Source: CAIOSQ01 sp964434345 (GTDB lineage Bacteria; Pseudomonadota; Alphaproteobacteria; CACIAM-22H2). From it: a DNA stretch of 6,518 nucleotides. Both the position numbers and the translations under genes were made by a program. Positions within the stretch are counted from its first letter, which is position 1; the number at the start of each line of letters is the position of its first letter. The notes under the pieces were generated by a model. It was not told where the DNA came from, did not search any database, and was given only the letters and a program-made list of their open reading frames with translations. Location: NCBI GenBank assembly GCA_964434345.1, contig CAYSUY010000215.1, positions 1 to 6,518 on the forward strand. Reading direction: 5' to 3'. Shown here piece after piece: positions 1-6,464 of this stretch.

Positions 1-1180
1 CGAAGATCCGGTCGCGCGCGGCCTTGATCCGGTCGATCGCCTCGCGCATGCGCTCCATCGGCTGCAGCAGGCTGAGCCGGATGTAGCGGTCGTCGGTATC
101 GCCGAAGAGCGTGCCGGGGAACACCAGCACGCGCGCCTCGTCGAGCAGGCGCTCGCAGAAGCGCGGCGCCGACAGGCCGCTGGCCTCGACATTGGTGTAG
201 ACGTAGAAGGCGCCGGCTGGATTGCCGCAGGTGAACCCCAGGTCGCGCAGCGCCGGCAGCATGAAGGCGCGTCGCTCGGCATAGGCGCGCAGCATCTCCT
301 GGATCGGCTCCTGCGGTCCGGTGAGCGCCGCGAGCGCCGCCCATTGCGATGGGGTGCTCGCGTTGATCGACAGCGTGTGGCGCGGTTCGATCAGCTTGCG
401 GATGAAAGGCGCCGGCGCGGCGATGTAGCCGATGCGCCAGCCCGTCATCGCATAGGTCTTGGAGAAGCCGTTGAGCGTGATCGTCCGGTCCTTCATGCCG
501 GGCAGCGTCGCGATCGACAGGTGTTCGCTGCCCTCGAAGATCAGCTTGGCGTAGATCTCGTCGCTGAGGACGACGATGTCGTGGCGGCGCGCGATGTCGG
601 CGATCTCGCGAATGCGGTCCGGCGGCGTCACCGCGCCGGTGGGATTGTTCGGCGTGACGAGGACGAGGGCGCGCGTGCGCGGCGTGATGCGCTTTTCGAT
701 CTCCGCCGGCATCAGCGCGAAATCGTCGTGCTCGAAGGTCGGCACCGAGACGGGCACGCCGCCGCACATTTCGACGGCGGTGTCGTAGGTGGTGAAGCGC
801 GGGCGCGGCATCAGCACTTCATCGCCGGGATTCACCAGGGCCAGCATGCACAGCATCACCGCTTCCTGCGTGCCGGCGGTGACGATGATCTCGTCCTGCC
901 CGTAGTCGAGGCCGAAATCGCTCGCGAGGTGGCTGGCGATGGCGCTGCGCAGCTGCGGCATGCCGGCGGGCAGCGTGTAGTGATGCTGGTTCTCGTCGAT
1001 CGCCTTCTTGGCGGCCTCCGCGATGTGTCGCGGCGTATGGAAATCCGGATCTCCGCGGCCCATGGCGATCACGTCGGTCAGCTTGGCGGCGCGTTCGAGC
1101 AGGCGCGTGCGGTAGGAGACGTCCTCGTCCTTGATCCGGGCGGCAAGCGCGCGCATCAGCATCGGTTGCGTCGTTTCCAT
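1..1180 (-). CDS. Class I/II PLP-dependent aminotransferase (AspC/PatA-like fold type I), 3' end cut by window
   Basis: Predicted cytoplasmic enzyme that moves an amino group from an amino acid or amine to a 2-oxo acid using pyridoxal phosphate. The 393 codons present show the family landmarks in order: GRGDPDF at residues 41-47, the cofactor phosphate-site GTQEA at about 103-107, NNPTG at 178-182, the pyridine-nitrogen aspartate in SDEIY (Asp207), the Schiff-base lysine in SKTYAMTGWR (Lys241) and the substrate-carboxylate arginine in YIRLS (Arg368). All key residues are intact. Family members are about 385-400 residues, so only a few codons should be missing. I chose the ATG at 1180 because AGGGG at 1191-1187 lies 6 nt upstream. 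An ATG at 1186 is in frame and gives an ATGA overlap with the previous stop, but AGGGG abuts it with no spacer. The amino donor cannot be read from sequence. Last visible gene of the operon, probably translationally coupled to the hydrolase-like gene. Confidence 0.93.
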   Translation of the reverse strand, partial: METTQPMLMRALAARIKDEDVSYRTRLLERAAKLTDVIAMGRGDPDFHTPRHIAEAAKKAIDENQHHYTLPAGMPQLRSAIASHLASDFGLDYGQDEIIVTAGTQEAVMLCMLALVNPGDEVLMPRPRFTTYDTAVEMCGGVPVSVPTFEHDDFALMPAEIEKRITPRTRALVLVTPNNPTGAVTPPDRIREIADIARRHDIVVLSDEIYAKLIFEGSEHLSIATLPGMKDRTITLNGFSKTYAMTGWRIGYIAAPAPFIRKLIEPRHTLSINASTPSQWAALAALTGPQEPIQEMLRAYAERRAFMLPALRDLGFTCGNPAGAFYVYTNVEASGLSAPRFCERLLDEARVLVFPGTLFGDTDDRYIRLSLLQPMERMREAIDRIKAARDRIF

Positions 1181-1182
1181 CT

Positions 1183-2616
1183 TCATCCCCTGGTCGGCTT
1201 GAATCCAAGTTCTTCGAGCGCCCTGGCGCCGCCATCGAGCGTCGACAGGTTCATCCCGGCGTAGTTGGGCGAGAACACGACGCCCTGGCCGCCGGCCCTG
1301 TAGGTCGCGAGTACGCTGCGGCGCACGATGTCGGGCGTACAGACCGCCTGGTCGGCGCGCGTGCGCGGGGCATCGACGCCGATCCCCATGTAGACCGGAA
1401 CCTTCCCTTCGACGCCGCGCACGGCGTCGGCGCATTGGCCGAACACATAGGTGTCGGGGTCCATGCCGGTCTGGATCACGCGGTCGATGGGCGCCTCGTC
1501 GAGGCCGAGGATCCGCGCGATCGCGGGCACGAATTCGGTCGTTGCGATGTCGCTCAGGATGCTGCGCGCGAAGAACTGCATCTCGTTGGCGAAGATGCCG
1601 CCGGCCTGATGCTGGTAGGTGATCGGCTTGACCCAGTCGCAATAGGCGGTCTGTTCGGCCCAGGACCATTGTGCCTTGCGGACCGGGTTGAAATGGTTGC
1701 GGTTCCAGACGTTGAGGCCGAAGGACAGATCGCCCGGGGCCGATTTGACGATCGCGTGGAGTTCGCGGTCCAGATCCTTGCTGCGCTCCAGCCAGAACCG
1801 CTCCCAGATCAGGATTTCCGGGTGGCGCAGAAGGACCCGCAGGAACTCGACGAAGCTGCCGTCGACGAAGCGCGTTCCGGCGCGCGCCGCCGCGAAGAAG
1901 CGCCACACCTCGGCGAATGCGCCGCGTATGGCGGCCACGTCGATGCCACGCGCGCGCGCCTGATCGGTGCAATGGACGCAGAAGCAGCCGGGCTTCTGGC
2001 CCTGCATCATGCGGTCGAGCGGCGAATTGCGCTCGTTGCACCACATGATTCCGTCGATGTCGTACTCGTTGGCATGCTCCGCGATCAGGCCGTGCCACCA
2101 TGCCCGGTAATCGGGATTGTTGGTGCAGGGCTCTTCGGTCCGCTGTCCGTCGAGGTCGACCTCCATGCACGATTTGAGGCCCTCGACCTCGACATCGGCG
2201 GTGGCGCCATGGCCGGCGTATTTGAACAGCGGTTCCATGAACTCCGGCATGATCCGCATGCCGCGCGCGCGGGCCGCCGGGATCACCATGTCCAGGACGT
2301 CGCGGTCGCCGAGTTCGGGATCCGGCGAGCGGAAGCCCCGGATGGCCGTGCGCGTGTAATAGGAGTCGCGCACGCGGATATAGGCGCCGCCCTTCATCGC
2401 ATAGGGCGCGGCGACGCCGTGATCGGGGAACCCCTCGAGCGCATGGGAAATGCGGCGTCCGACCTTGAGGCCCAGCCAGGAGATCGTGCCGACCATCAGT
2501 ACGTTGATGCCGATGCGGTGCTGCAGCGTGTCGAGGACGGCGTCCACGCCCTCGTCGATGAAGCTGATCGGGCTGATCTGGATGCCCGCGAATGTGCTCT
2601 GGCCGCTCGCGCTCAC
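1183..2616 (-). CDS. Putative TIM-barrel glycoside-hydrolase-like protein, function unknown
   Basis: A 477-residue protein without signal peptide or membrane segments, so probably cytoplasmic. Its layout resembles hypothetical glycosyl-hydrolase-like (GHL) TIM-barrel proteins: an early strand ending in the Gly-Thr-Ile-Ser-Trp region (about 43-47), a MRIMPEFMEP strand (120-129), a YDIDGIMWCNER strand with its acidic residues (185-196), and a Cys-x-Cys-x2-Cys cluster in PGCFCVHC (Cys211, 213, 216) followed by an ARGID helix start. Later segments FGLNVWNRNH (about 299-308) and DWVKPITYQH (327-336) look like further barrel strands. Candidate acids are Glu126, Glu128, Asp186, Asp188 and Glu195, but I cannot assign catalytic ones. 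The first in-frame ATG is over 40 codons in, so the start is GTG. I chose 2616 because GAGG at 2628-2625 lies 8 nt upstream; GTG at 2622 would overlap the permease stop as GTGA. It sits between transporter and aminotransferase, suggesting it acts on the imported compound. Substrate and even hydrolase activity are unproven. Confidence 0.8.
   Translation of the reverse strand: MSASGQSTFAGIQISPISFIDEGVDAVLDTLQHRIGINVLMVGTISWLGLKVGRRISHALEGFPDHGVAAPYAMKGGAYIRVRDSYYTRTAIRGFRSPDPELGDRDVLDMVIPAARARGMRIMPEFMEPLFKYAGHGATADVEVEGLKSCMEVDLDGQRTEEPCTNNPDYRAWWHGLIAEHANEYDIDGIMWCNERNSPLDRMMQGQKPGCFCVHCTDQARARGIDVAAIRGAFAEVWRFFAAARAGTRFVDGSFVEFLRVLLRHPEILIWERFWLERSKDLDRELHAIVKSAPGDLSFGLNVWNRNHFNPVRKAQWSWAEQTAYCDWVKPITYQHQAGGIFANEMQFFARSILSDIATTEFVPAIARILGLDEAPIDRVIQTGMDPDTYVFGQCADAVRGVEGKVPVYMGIGVDAPRTRADQAVCTPDIVRRSVLATYRAGGQGVVFSPNYAGMNLSTLDGGARALEELGFKPTRG
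1187..1191 (-). promoter_or_regulatory. Ribosome binding site of the aminotransferase (AGGGG)
   Basis: AGGGG lies within the last codons of the upstream gene, 6 nt before the ATG at 1180 and directly against the ATG at 1186. The spacing favours the inner ATG. Confidence 0.5.
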
Positions 2617-2618
2617 GC

Positions 2619-3500
2619 TCACATCCTCATCTTCGGATCGAAGGCCGATCGCATCCCGTCGCCGAGCAGGTTGCTGGCGACGACCACGCTCAGGATCGCG
2701 AGGCCGGGGAAGGTCGAGATCCACCAGGCGCGCTGGAGGACCTCGCGTCCCTCCGCCGACATCAGGCCCCATTCGGGGATCGGCGGCTGGGCGCCCAGGC
2801 CGAGGAAGCTGAGCCCCGAGCCGACCAGGATCGCGTTGCCGATCTGCAGCGTCGACAGGACGAGCACCGGCGCGTAGGCGTTGGTCAGGACGTGGCGCCA
2901 CATCACGCGCAGCGACGGCGCCCCGATCACGCGCGCCGCCTCGACATAGGGCAGTTGCTTGATGGCGAGCACGCTTCCGCGCACCAGCCGCGCATATTGC
3001 GGCACGCTCGCCACCCCGACGGCGATCATCACGTTCTGGATGCTCGGGCCGAGCGCCGCGATGACGACCAGGGCGAGCAGGATGCTGGGGAAGGCCAGCA
3101 AGGCGTCGACGAAGCGCGAGACCAGCGTGTCGACCAGCCCGGCGTAGTAGCCGGCGACGAGACCGAGCGCGATGCCCGGCAAGGCGCCGAGTGCCACGCT
3201 GATCAGGCCGAGTTGCAGCGAGATGCGCGATCCGAACAGGACGCGGCTGAACAGGTCGCGGCCGAGCAGATCGGTGCCGAACCAGTGCGCGGCCGTCGGT
3301 GGGCGCCGCGCGAGCGCCACGGTCTCGGTCGGATCGTAGGGGGCGAGCAGCGGCGCAGCGATCGCCACGAAGATCCATGCGCCGAGCAGGATCGCGCCGG
3401 CGACCGCGCTACGGCTGCGGAGAAAACGGGTCAGCACCGATGGGGCGCGCCGTACCGGCTCCGCTTCGGCCTCGTGTCCTTCGGTGCGGGGTGTCGCCAT
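2619..3500 (-). CDS. DppC/OppC-type ABC transporter permease
   Basis: Inner-membrane permease of 293 residues, pairing with the DppB-type subunit to form the channel of a peptide/nickel/opine-class importer. Visible: a cytoplasmic N-terminus rich in acidic residues, first membrane segment at about 32-52 ending in APLLAPYDP (typical of OppC_N), the periplasmic FGTDLLGRDLFSR motif (74-86) that marks DppC/OppC proteins, several further hydrophobic segments, the ATPase-coupling EAA loop at about 185-205 (YVEAARVIGAPS, then the WRHVL helix), LSFLGLGAQPPIPEWG (230-245) and the C-terminal NLLGDGMRSAFDPK (277-290). Length is normal. The ATG at 3500 follows the DppB stop by 4 nt with no good Shine-Dalgarno, so translation is probably coupled. 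An earlier in-frame codon at 3542 would add 14 residues overlapping DppB, but the family begins near the chosen Met. Its stop overlaps or nearly touches the next gene's start. Confidence 0.95.
   Translation of the reverse strand: MATPRTEGHEAEAEPVRRAPSVLTRFLRSRSAVAGAILLGAWIFVAIAAPLLAPYDPTETVALARRPPTAAHWFGTDLLGRDLFSRVLFGSRISLQLGLISVALGALPGIALGLVAGYYAGLVDTLVSRFVDALLAFPSILLALVVIAALGPSIQNVMIAVGVASVPQYARLVRGSVLAIKQLPYVEAARVIGAPSLRVMWRHVLTNAYAPVLVLSTLQIGNAILVGSGLSFLGLGAQPPIPEWGLMSAEGREVLQRAWWISTFPGLAILSVVVASNLLGDGMRSAFDPKMRM
2625..2628 (-). promoter_or_regulatory. Ribosome binding site of the hydrolase-like gene (GAGG)
   Basis: GAGG lies inside the final codons of the DppC-type permease gene, 8 nt before the GTG at 2616 but only 2 nt before the GTG at 2622. 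This decides for the inner start, though both are possible. Confidence 0.45.
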
Positions 3501-3504
3501 GTCG

Positions 3505-4440
3505 TCAGCGCCCGTAGCGGATGCGCGGATCGAGCCACGCATAGGCGATGTCGACCACGAGATTGACGGCCAGATAGACGAAGGCCAGGAAGATCACGCA
3601 GCCCTGGACCAGCGGATAATCCTTGGCGAGGATCGCGTTGACCACGAGCCGACCGACGCCCGGACGGCTGAACACCGTCTCGGTGACGACCGCGCCCGCG
3701 AGCATGCCGCCGAATTGCAGCCCGATCATGGTGATGACCGGGATCATCGCGTTCTTGAGCCCGTGACGCCACAGCACGGTCGCGGCGGACAGGCCCTTGG
3801 CATGGCCGGTGCGGATGTAATCCTCCCGCAGGACCTCGATCATGCTCGAGCGCACGAGCCGCGCGATCAGCCCGGCGGCCACCAGCCCGATCGTGGTGGA
3901 GGGCAGGACCAGTGAACGCCAGTCGTCGGCGCCTGCCGGCGGGAACCAGCCCAGGTTGAAGGAAAAGAACAGGATCAGCAGCAACCCGAGCCAGTACACC
4001 GGCATCGAGGCGCCGACATAGGACAGCGCCATCGTGAACGCGTCGGCGGCCGAGTTCTGGCGCATCGCGGCGATCATGCCCAGCGGCACGCCGACCGCGA
4101 CGGAGATCGCGAGGCCGCAGAGGCTCAGCGCGAGGGTCGAGCCGAACCTGTCCGCGATGAGTTCGGAGACCGGCAGACGGAAGCGCACCGAACTGCCGAG
4201 ATCGCCGATCGCCGCGTTCGCCAGGAAGCGCAGATACTGGACGAGAAGCGGATCATCGAGCCCCATCTCGCGTTTCAGTTCGGCGAGCCGCTCGGGTGTG
4301 ATCGCGCCGCCCTCGGCGCCGGCGAGCATCAGCTCCGCCGGATCGCCGGGCAGCATGTGCATCACCACGAAGATGATCGTGGAGATGAGCCACAGCACCG
4401 GGACGAGTTGCAGGATCCTGCCGAGGATGTATCGGGTCAT
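3505..4440 (-). CDS. DppB/OppB-type ABC transporter permease
   Basis: Inner-membrane permease of 311 residues, first of the two channel subunits. MTRYILGRILQLVPVLWLIS at the N-terminus is the classic DppB/GsiC opening with the first membrane helix (about 8-28), followed by the periplasmic HMLPGDPAELM (28-38), LGLDDPL-like MGLDDPLLVQYL (59-70) and GDLGSSVRFRLPV (79-91). Membrane helices follow near 101-125, 135-161, 178-200, 230-255 and 278-300. The EAA loop is RTGHAKGLSAATVLWRHGLKNAMIPV (about 210-235), and ETVFSRPGVGRL (254-265) is also diagnostic. The ATG at 4440 matches the family start. A GTG at 4461 with GGAG 5 nt upstream is in frame, but both are buried in a strong hairpin and the extra seven residues are not family-like. 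The ATG itself has only pyrimidine-rich sequence just upstream. Solute specificity cannot be inferred from this subunit. Confidence 0.95.
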   Translation of the reverse strand: MTRYILGRILQLVPVLWLISTIIFVVMHMLPGDPAELMLAGAEGGAITPERLAELKREMGLDDPLLVQYLRFLANAAIGDLGSSVRFRLPVSELIADRFGSTLALSLCGLAISVAVGVPLGMIAAMRQNSAADAFTMALSYVGASMPVYWLGLLLILFFSFNLGWFPPAGADDWRSLVLPSTTIGLVAAGLIARLVRSSMIEVLREDYIRTGHAKGLSAATVLWRHGLKNAMIPVITMIGLQFGGMLAGAVVTETVFSRPGVGRLVVNAILAKDYPLVQGCVIFLAFVYLAVNLVVDIAYAWLDPRIRYGR

Positions 4441-4452
4441 GGAGGCGGACGA

Positions 4453-4479
4453 CGCCGGCACGGACGCTCCGTGCCGGCG
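4453..4479 (-). other. Perfect 12-bp intercistronic stem-loop between binding-protein and permease genes
   Basis: CGCCGGCACGGA and TCCGTGCCGGCG are perfect inverse complements around a 3-nt GCG loop (arms 4468-4479 and 4453-4464). The stem is almost all G-C. No U-tract follows (next bases TCGTCCGCC), so it is not a standard intrinsic terminator. Such hairpins after a binding-protein gene often protect the upstream mRNA from 3' exonucleases or attenuate downstream expression, which keeps binding protein in excess over permease. That role is inferred. Confidence 0.85.
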
Positions 4480-4481
4480 CT

Positions 4482-4495
4482 CCCGACGTGTCGGG
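4482..4495 (-). other. Second, smaller intercistronic stem-loop
   Basis: CCCGA and TCGGG pair around a CACG loop, just 2 nt before the larger stem-loop in the mRNA. Its 3' arm includes the GGG of a GGGAG element (4484-4480), so it could hide that purine-rich sequence. The pairing is clear; a function is inferred. Confidence 0.55.
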
Positions 4496-4518
4496 TTATG
4501 TCAGAGTCGCCTGTCGTT

Positions 4519-6135
4519 TCAGCGCTCGAGCCACGCGTTGTTCAGGAAGAACCAGTTGCCCTCGGCGCCGACCTGCAGCCCCTTGACCTTGGGCGTCATC
4601 GCGAAGAAGACCGGGTCGCTCAGCGTCGGCAGCATGAGCGCGTTCTCCATGATGATCTTCTGCGCTTCCTTGGCGACCTCGCAGCGCGCCTTGGGATCGG
4701 GGATCGAGCGAAGCTTGTCGACCGTCGCGTCGAGCTTGTCGTCCTTGAACCCGGTCCAGGCCCAGCCGCCCGGCTGATCCCATTTCGAGTTCCAGATCTG
4801 GTCGAGGATCAGGGGATCGGGCGACCGCTGGCGTTCGAACATCAGGTCGAAGTCGCGGCGCCGCACGCGGTCGAGCTGGACCGGGCCCGGGACCTGCTCG
4901 ACGACGAGGTCGATACCGACGCGACGCAGCTGCGCCTGGAGCGCCTCGCCCAGTTCCTTGTGGTGCAGCGTGGCGTAGCGGACCTTGAGCGGGGTGCCGT
5001 CGGCGACGCCCGCGACGCCGCGGGCGACACGGATCTGGCCCTGACCGGCCGCCGGGGCCTTCCATCCGGCTTCCTCGAGCAGCGCGCGCGCCTTGTTCAG
5101 GTCGTTCGGATAGACCTTGGGATTGCCTTCCCAGAAGCAGGGATGGTTGTTGTTGAGCGGCCCTTCGGACGGTGCATAGACGCCGTCATAGAGCAACTCG
5201 TTCGCGGCCTTCATGTCCGCCGCATGCAGGATCGCCCGGCGCACGCGGATGTCGGAGAGCGGCGGCGTGCGGACGTTCATCACGTGCTGCAGGCCGGTGC
5301 CCGACTGGTCCTTCGCGACGAACTGGAAGTTGGGCTTGCCCTTGTACTCCTCGACGAAGCGCGCCGGCAGGCCGAAGGTCACCTGCGCGTTGCCGGTCTT
5401 CACGACGCTGCCCAGCACCGCGGCCTCGCCGATGAAGCGGATGGTCACCTGATCGAGATAGGCCGGTCCCTGATGCTTCTGGATGGAGTTCCAGCCACCG
5501 TAATCGGCCCAGCGCTTGAACACGATCCGGTCGTTCTGCACCCATTCGGCGAACAGGAACGGCCCGGCGCCGACGAGGTTGCGGCCGAAATTGGCCAGGC
5601 CATGCTTCTCGGCCGCCGTGGGCGACCAGATGGGCATGCGACGCACGCCATCCAGCAGCGTCACCCAGGGCGTGTCATAGACCAGCTTGACGGTCAGCGG
5701 ATCGACGACCTCGACCGACTTGATCGGACCGACATCGCTCCTCATCTGCGCCGACGCGGTCTTCGGGTCGAGGACGCGATCGAAATTGTACTTCACGGCC
5801 GCCGCGTCGAAGGCGGTGCCGTCCTGGAACTTGACGCCGCTGCGCAGCTTGAAGACCCATTCGCGGCCATCCGGCGTCGAGGTCCAGGATGTCGCGAGCG
5901 CCGGCTGGTAGGTGCCGTCGGGCGCCAGGATCACCAGCGGATCGGCGACCAGCGAATTGAACATCCAGGTCGACTGGTACGGATCGATATGGCCGTCGAG
6001 CGATGCCGGCTCCTGGATCGCCGGCCAGGCGATCACCAGCGTCCCGCCCTGCGTCTGCGCGGACGCAACGCCCGCCGCCATCCACATCGCCGCACCGGCC
6101 AGGAGGCCTGCTCCGAATTTCGTCATGCGCGTCAT
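4519..6135 (-). CDS. ABC transporter periplasmic substrate-binding protein, SBP_bac_5 (DppA/OppA) family
   Basis: Exported solute receptor of 538 residues that captures a ligand in the periplasm and delivers it to the two downstream permeases. The N-terminus has a Sec signal peptide: basic MTRMTK, hydrophobic GAGLLAGAAMWMAAG and a likely cleavage after Ala26 (VASA/QT). No lipobox cysteine is present. Family landmarks are GGTLVIAW at the mature start, ADPLVILAPDG, the family signature at about 80-121 (LATSW, then PDGREWVFKLRSGVKFQDG and FDAAAVKYNFDRV), GAGPFLF near 189-195, DIRVRRAILHAAD (about 295-307), KARALLEEAGW near 348-358 and a late LPTLSDPVFF. Two cysteines remain in the mature chain (about 333 and 485); whether they bond is unknown. 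The ATG at 6135 is chosen for the signal peptide and GGGGAG 9 nt upstream; a second in-frame ATG at 6126 is possible. Ligand could be peptide, opine, sugar or metal chelate. First gene of the operon. Confidence 0.95.
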   Translation of the reverse strand: MTRMTKFGAGLLAGAAMWMAAGVASAQTQGGTLVIAWPAIQEPASLDGHIDPYQSTWMFNSLVADPLVILAPDGTYQPALATSWTSTPDGREWVFKLRSGVKFQDGTAFDAAAVKYNFDRVLDPKTASAQMRSDVGPIKSVEVVDPLTVKLVYDTPWVTLLDGVRRMPIWSPTAAEKHGLANFGRNLVGAGPFLFAEWVQNDRIVFKRWADYGGWNSIQKHQGPAYLDQVTIRFIGEAAVLGSVVKTGNAQVTFGLPARFVEEYKGKPNFQFVAKDQSGTGLQHVMNVRTPPLSDIRVRRAILHAADMKAANELLYDGVYAPSEGPLNNNHPCFWEGNPKVYPNDLNKARALLEEAGWKAPAAGQGQIRVARGVAGVADGTPLKVRYATLHHKELGEALQAQLRRVGIDLVVEQVPGPVQLDRVRRRDFDLMFERQRSPDPLILDQIWNSKWDQPGGWAWTGFKDDKLDATVDKLRSIPDPKARCEVAKEAQKIIMENALMLPTLSDPVFFAMTPKVKGLQVGAEGNWFFLNNAWLER

Positions 6136-6144
6136 TGCATCTGT

Positions 6145-6150
6145 CTCCCC
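6145..6150 (-). promoter_or_regulatory. Ribosome binding site of the substrate-binding protein (GGGGAG)
   Basis: GGGGAG lies 9 nt before the ATG at 6135. It is the strongest Shine-Dalgarno in the window, consistent with high expression of a binding protein, and it argues against the much longer open frame that starts upstream. Confidence 0.7.
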
Positions 6151-6204
6151 GTTCAGCACCGCGTCATTTGATCCGTTCGTGCGGCGCCCCCGGCAGATAC
6201 TTGG

Positions 6205-6218
6205 CATGGTATACCATG
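6205..6218. promoter_or_regulatory. Perfect 14-bp palindrome CATGGTATACCATG, predicted GntR-family operator
   Basis: The sequence is identical to its own reverse complement over 14 bp. The core TGGTATACCA matches the GT-(N)-AC style half-sites recognised by FadR/FCD-type GntR regulators. It is 69 nt upstream of the binding-protein start and overlaps a possible extended -10 (TGGTATACC on the minus strand), a position suited to repression. The regulator gene is not in the window. Palindrome seen directly; regulator family is inference from known operators. Confidence 0.7.
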
Positions 6219-6411
6219 TTTGGGAACCCGAAATTCGTGCGCCTGCGTGATGGGCGCGCCGCGCCAATAGCCATAATTTTCTGTGGGTTATCCGTGGCCC
6301 GAAATCCCGGGGGCAGGTCAAAGGACTTCAAAAGGCGGCCAACGCGATCCGCAAATTGGGCCACGGCTCGACGCGCATGGGATCGACTTTTTTTAGAGAG
6401 GTCCGTACTCC

Positions 6412-6427
6412 GCCCCAGCCATGGGGC
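6412..6427 (-). other. Stem-loop in the tRNA trailer (GCCCCA/TGGGGC)
   Basis: Six perfect base pairs close a TGGC loop, 38 nt past the tRNA 3' end. No T-run follows on the minus strand, so if it contributes to termination it is not by the canonical mechanism. Confidence 0.4.
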
Positions 6428-6437
6428 ACTGCGATCG

Positions 6438-6453
6438 CGCTTCTTGCGAAGCG
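6438..6453 (-). other. Stem-loop with GCAA (GNRA) tetraloop just past the tRNA
   Basis: CGCTTC and GAAGCG pair perfectly around GCAA, a stable GNRA-type tetraloop, starting 11 nt after the CCA of the tRNA. It probably shapes or stabilises the 3' trailer of the tRNA precursor, or forms a weak terminator together with the next hairpin. No U-tract is present. Confidence 0.45.
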
Positions 6454-6464
6454 TCATGCAGATA

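Larger units (their letters stand above)
6136..6464 (-). promoter_or_regulatory. Leader and upstream region of the transporter operon, no convincing gene
   Basis: These 329 nt separate the tRNA-Arg 3' end from the binding-protein start. They hold, in transcription order, two hairpins in the tRNA trailer, an A7 run (complement of 6388-6394), the GntR-like palindrome and the binding-protein RBS. It is noticeably less GC-rich in places than the genes (for example AAAATTAT near 6273-6280). I looked for a sigma-70-type promoter. TTGACC occurs near 6315-6320 without a correctly spaced -10, and TGGTATACC inside the palindrome resembles an extended -10 with a poor -35. I therefore place no promoter, only the region that must contain it. 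Confidence 0.6.

Noticed and set aside
1435..2877. Plus-strand open frame of 480 codons opposite the hydrolase-like gene
   Set aside because: Antisense shadow of a coherent protein and it crosses a gene junction. The same holds for other long plus-strand frames at 344-1264, 2592-3566 and 3484-3915.
2623..3378. N-terminal extension of the hydrolase-like gene by about 250 codons
   Set aside because: The added sequence is an Arg/Pro/Ala-rich out-of-frame reading of the DppC-type permease. The true start is a GTG at the permease stop.
4441..4461. GTG at 4461 as start of the DppB-type permease
   Set aside because: GGAG is well spaced, but both elements are paired inside the 12-bp hairpin and the seven added residues do not match the family N-terminus.
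4357..6171. Plus-strand open frame of 604 codons opposite the binding-protein gene
   Set aside because: It is antisense to a gene with clear family motifs and a signal peptide, has an Arg/Asp/His-rich composition typical of high-GC shadow frames, and no recognisable domain.
6281..6296. DnaA-box-like sequence TTATCCGTG
   Set aside because: Three mismatches to TTATCCACA, single copy, no AT-rich unwinding region or replication gene nearby.
6136..6321. 62-residue N-terminal extension of the binding protein
   Set aside because: It would bury the signal peptide inside the protein, runs through the operator palindrome, and ignores the good RBS before 6135.
6345..6394. Plus-strand terminator: CGATCC/GGATCG arms followed by seven T
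   Set aside because: The loop would be 29 nt with weak inner pairing, and there is no plus-strand gene to terminate. On the minus strand the run is A, not T.
6164..6457. 97-codon minus-strand open frame between tRNA and operon
   Set aside because: No Shine-Dalgarno, starts 8 nt after the tRNA end within its trailer, crosses the hairpins and palindrome, and its protein has no recognisable features.
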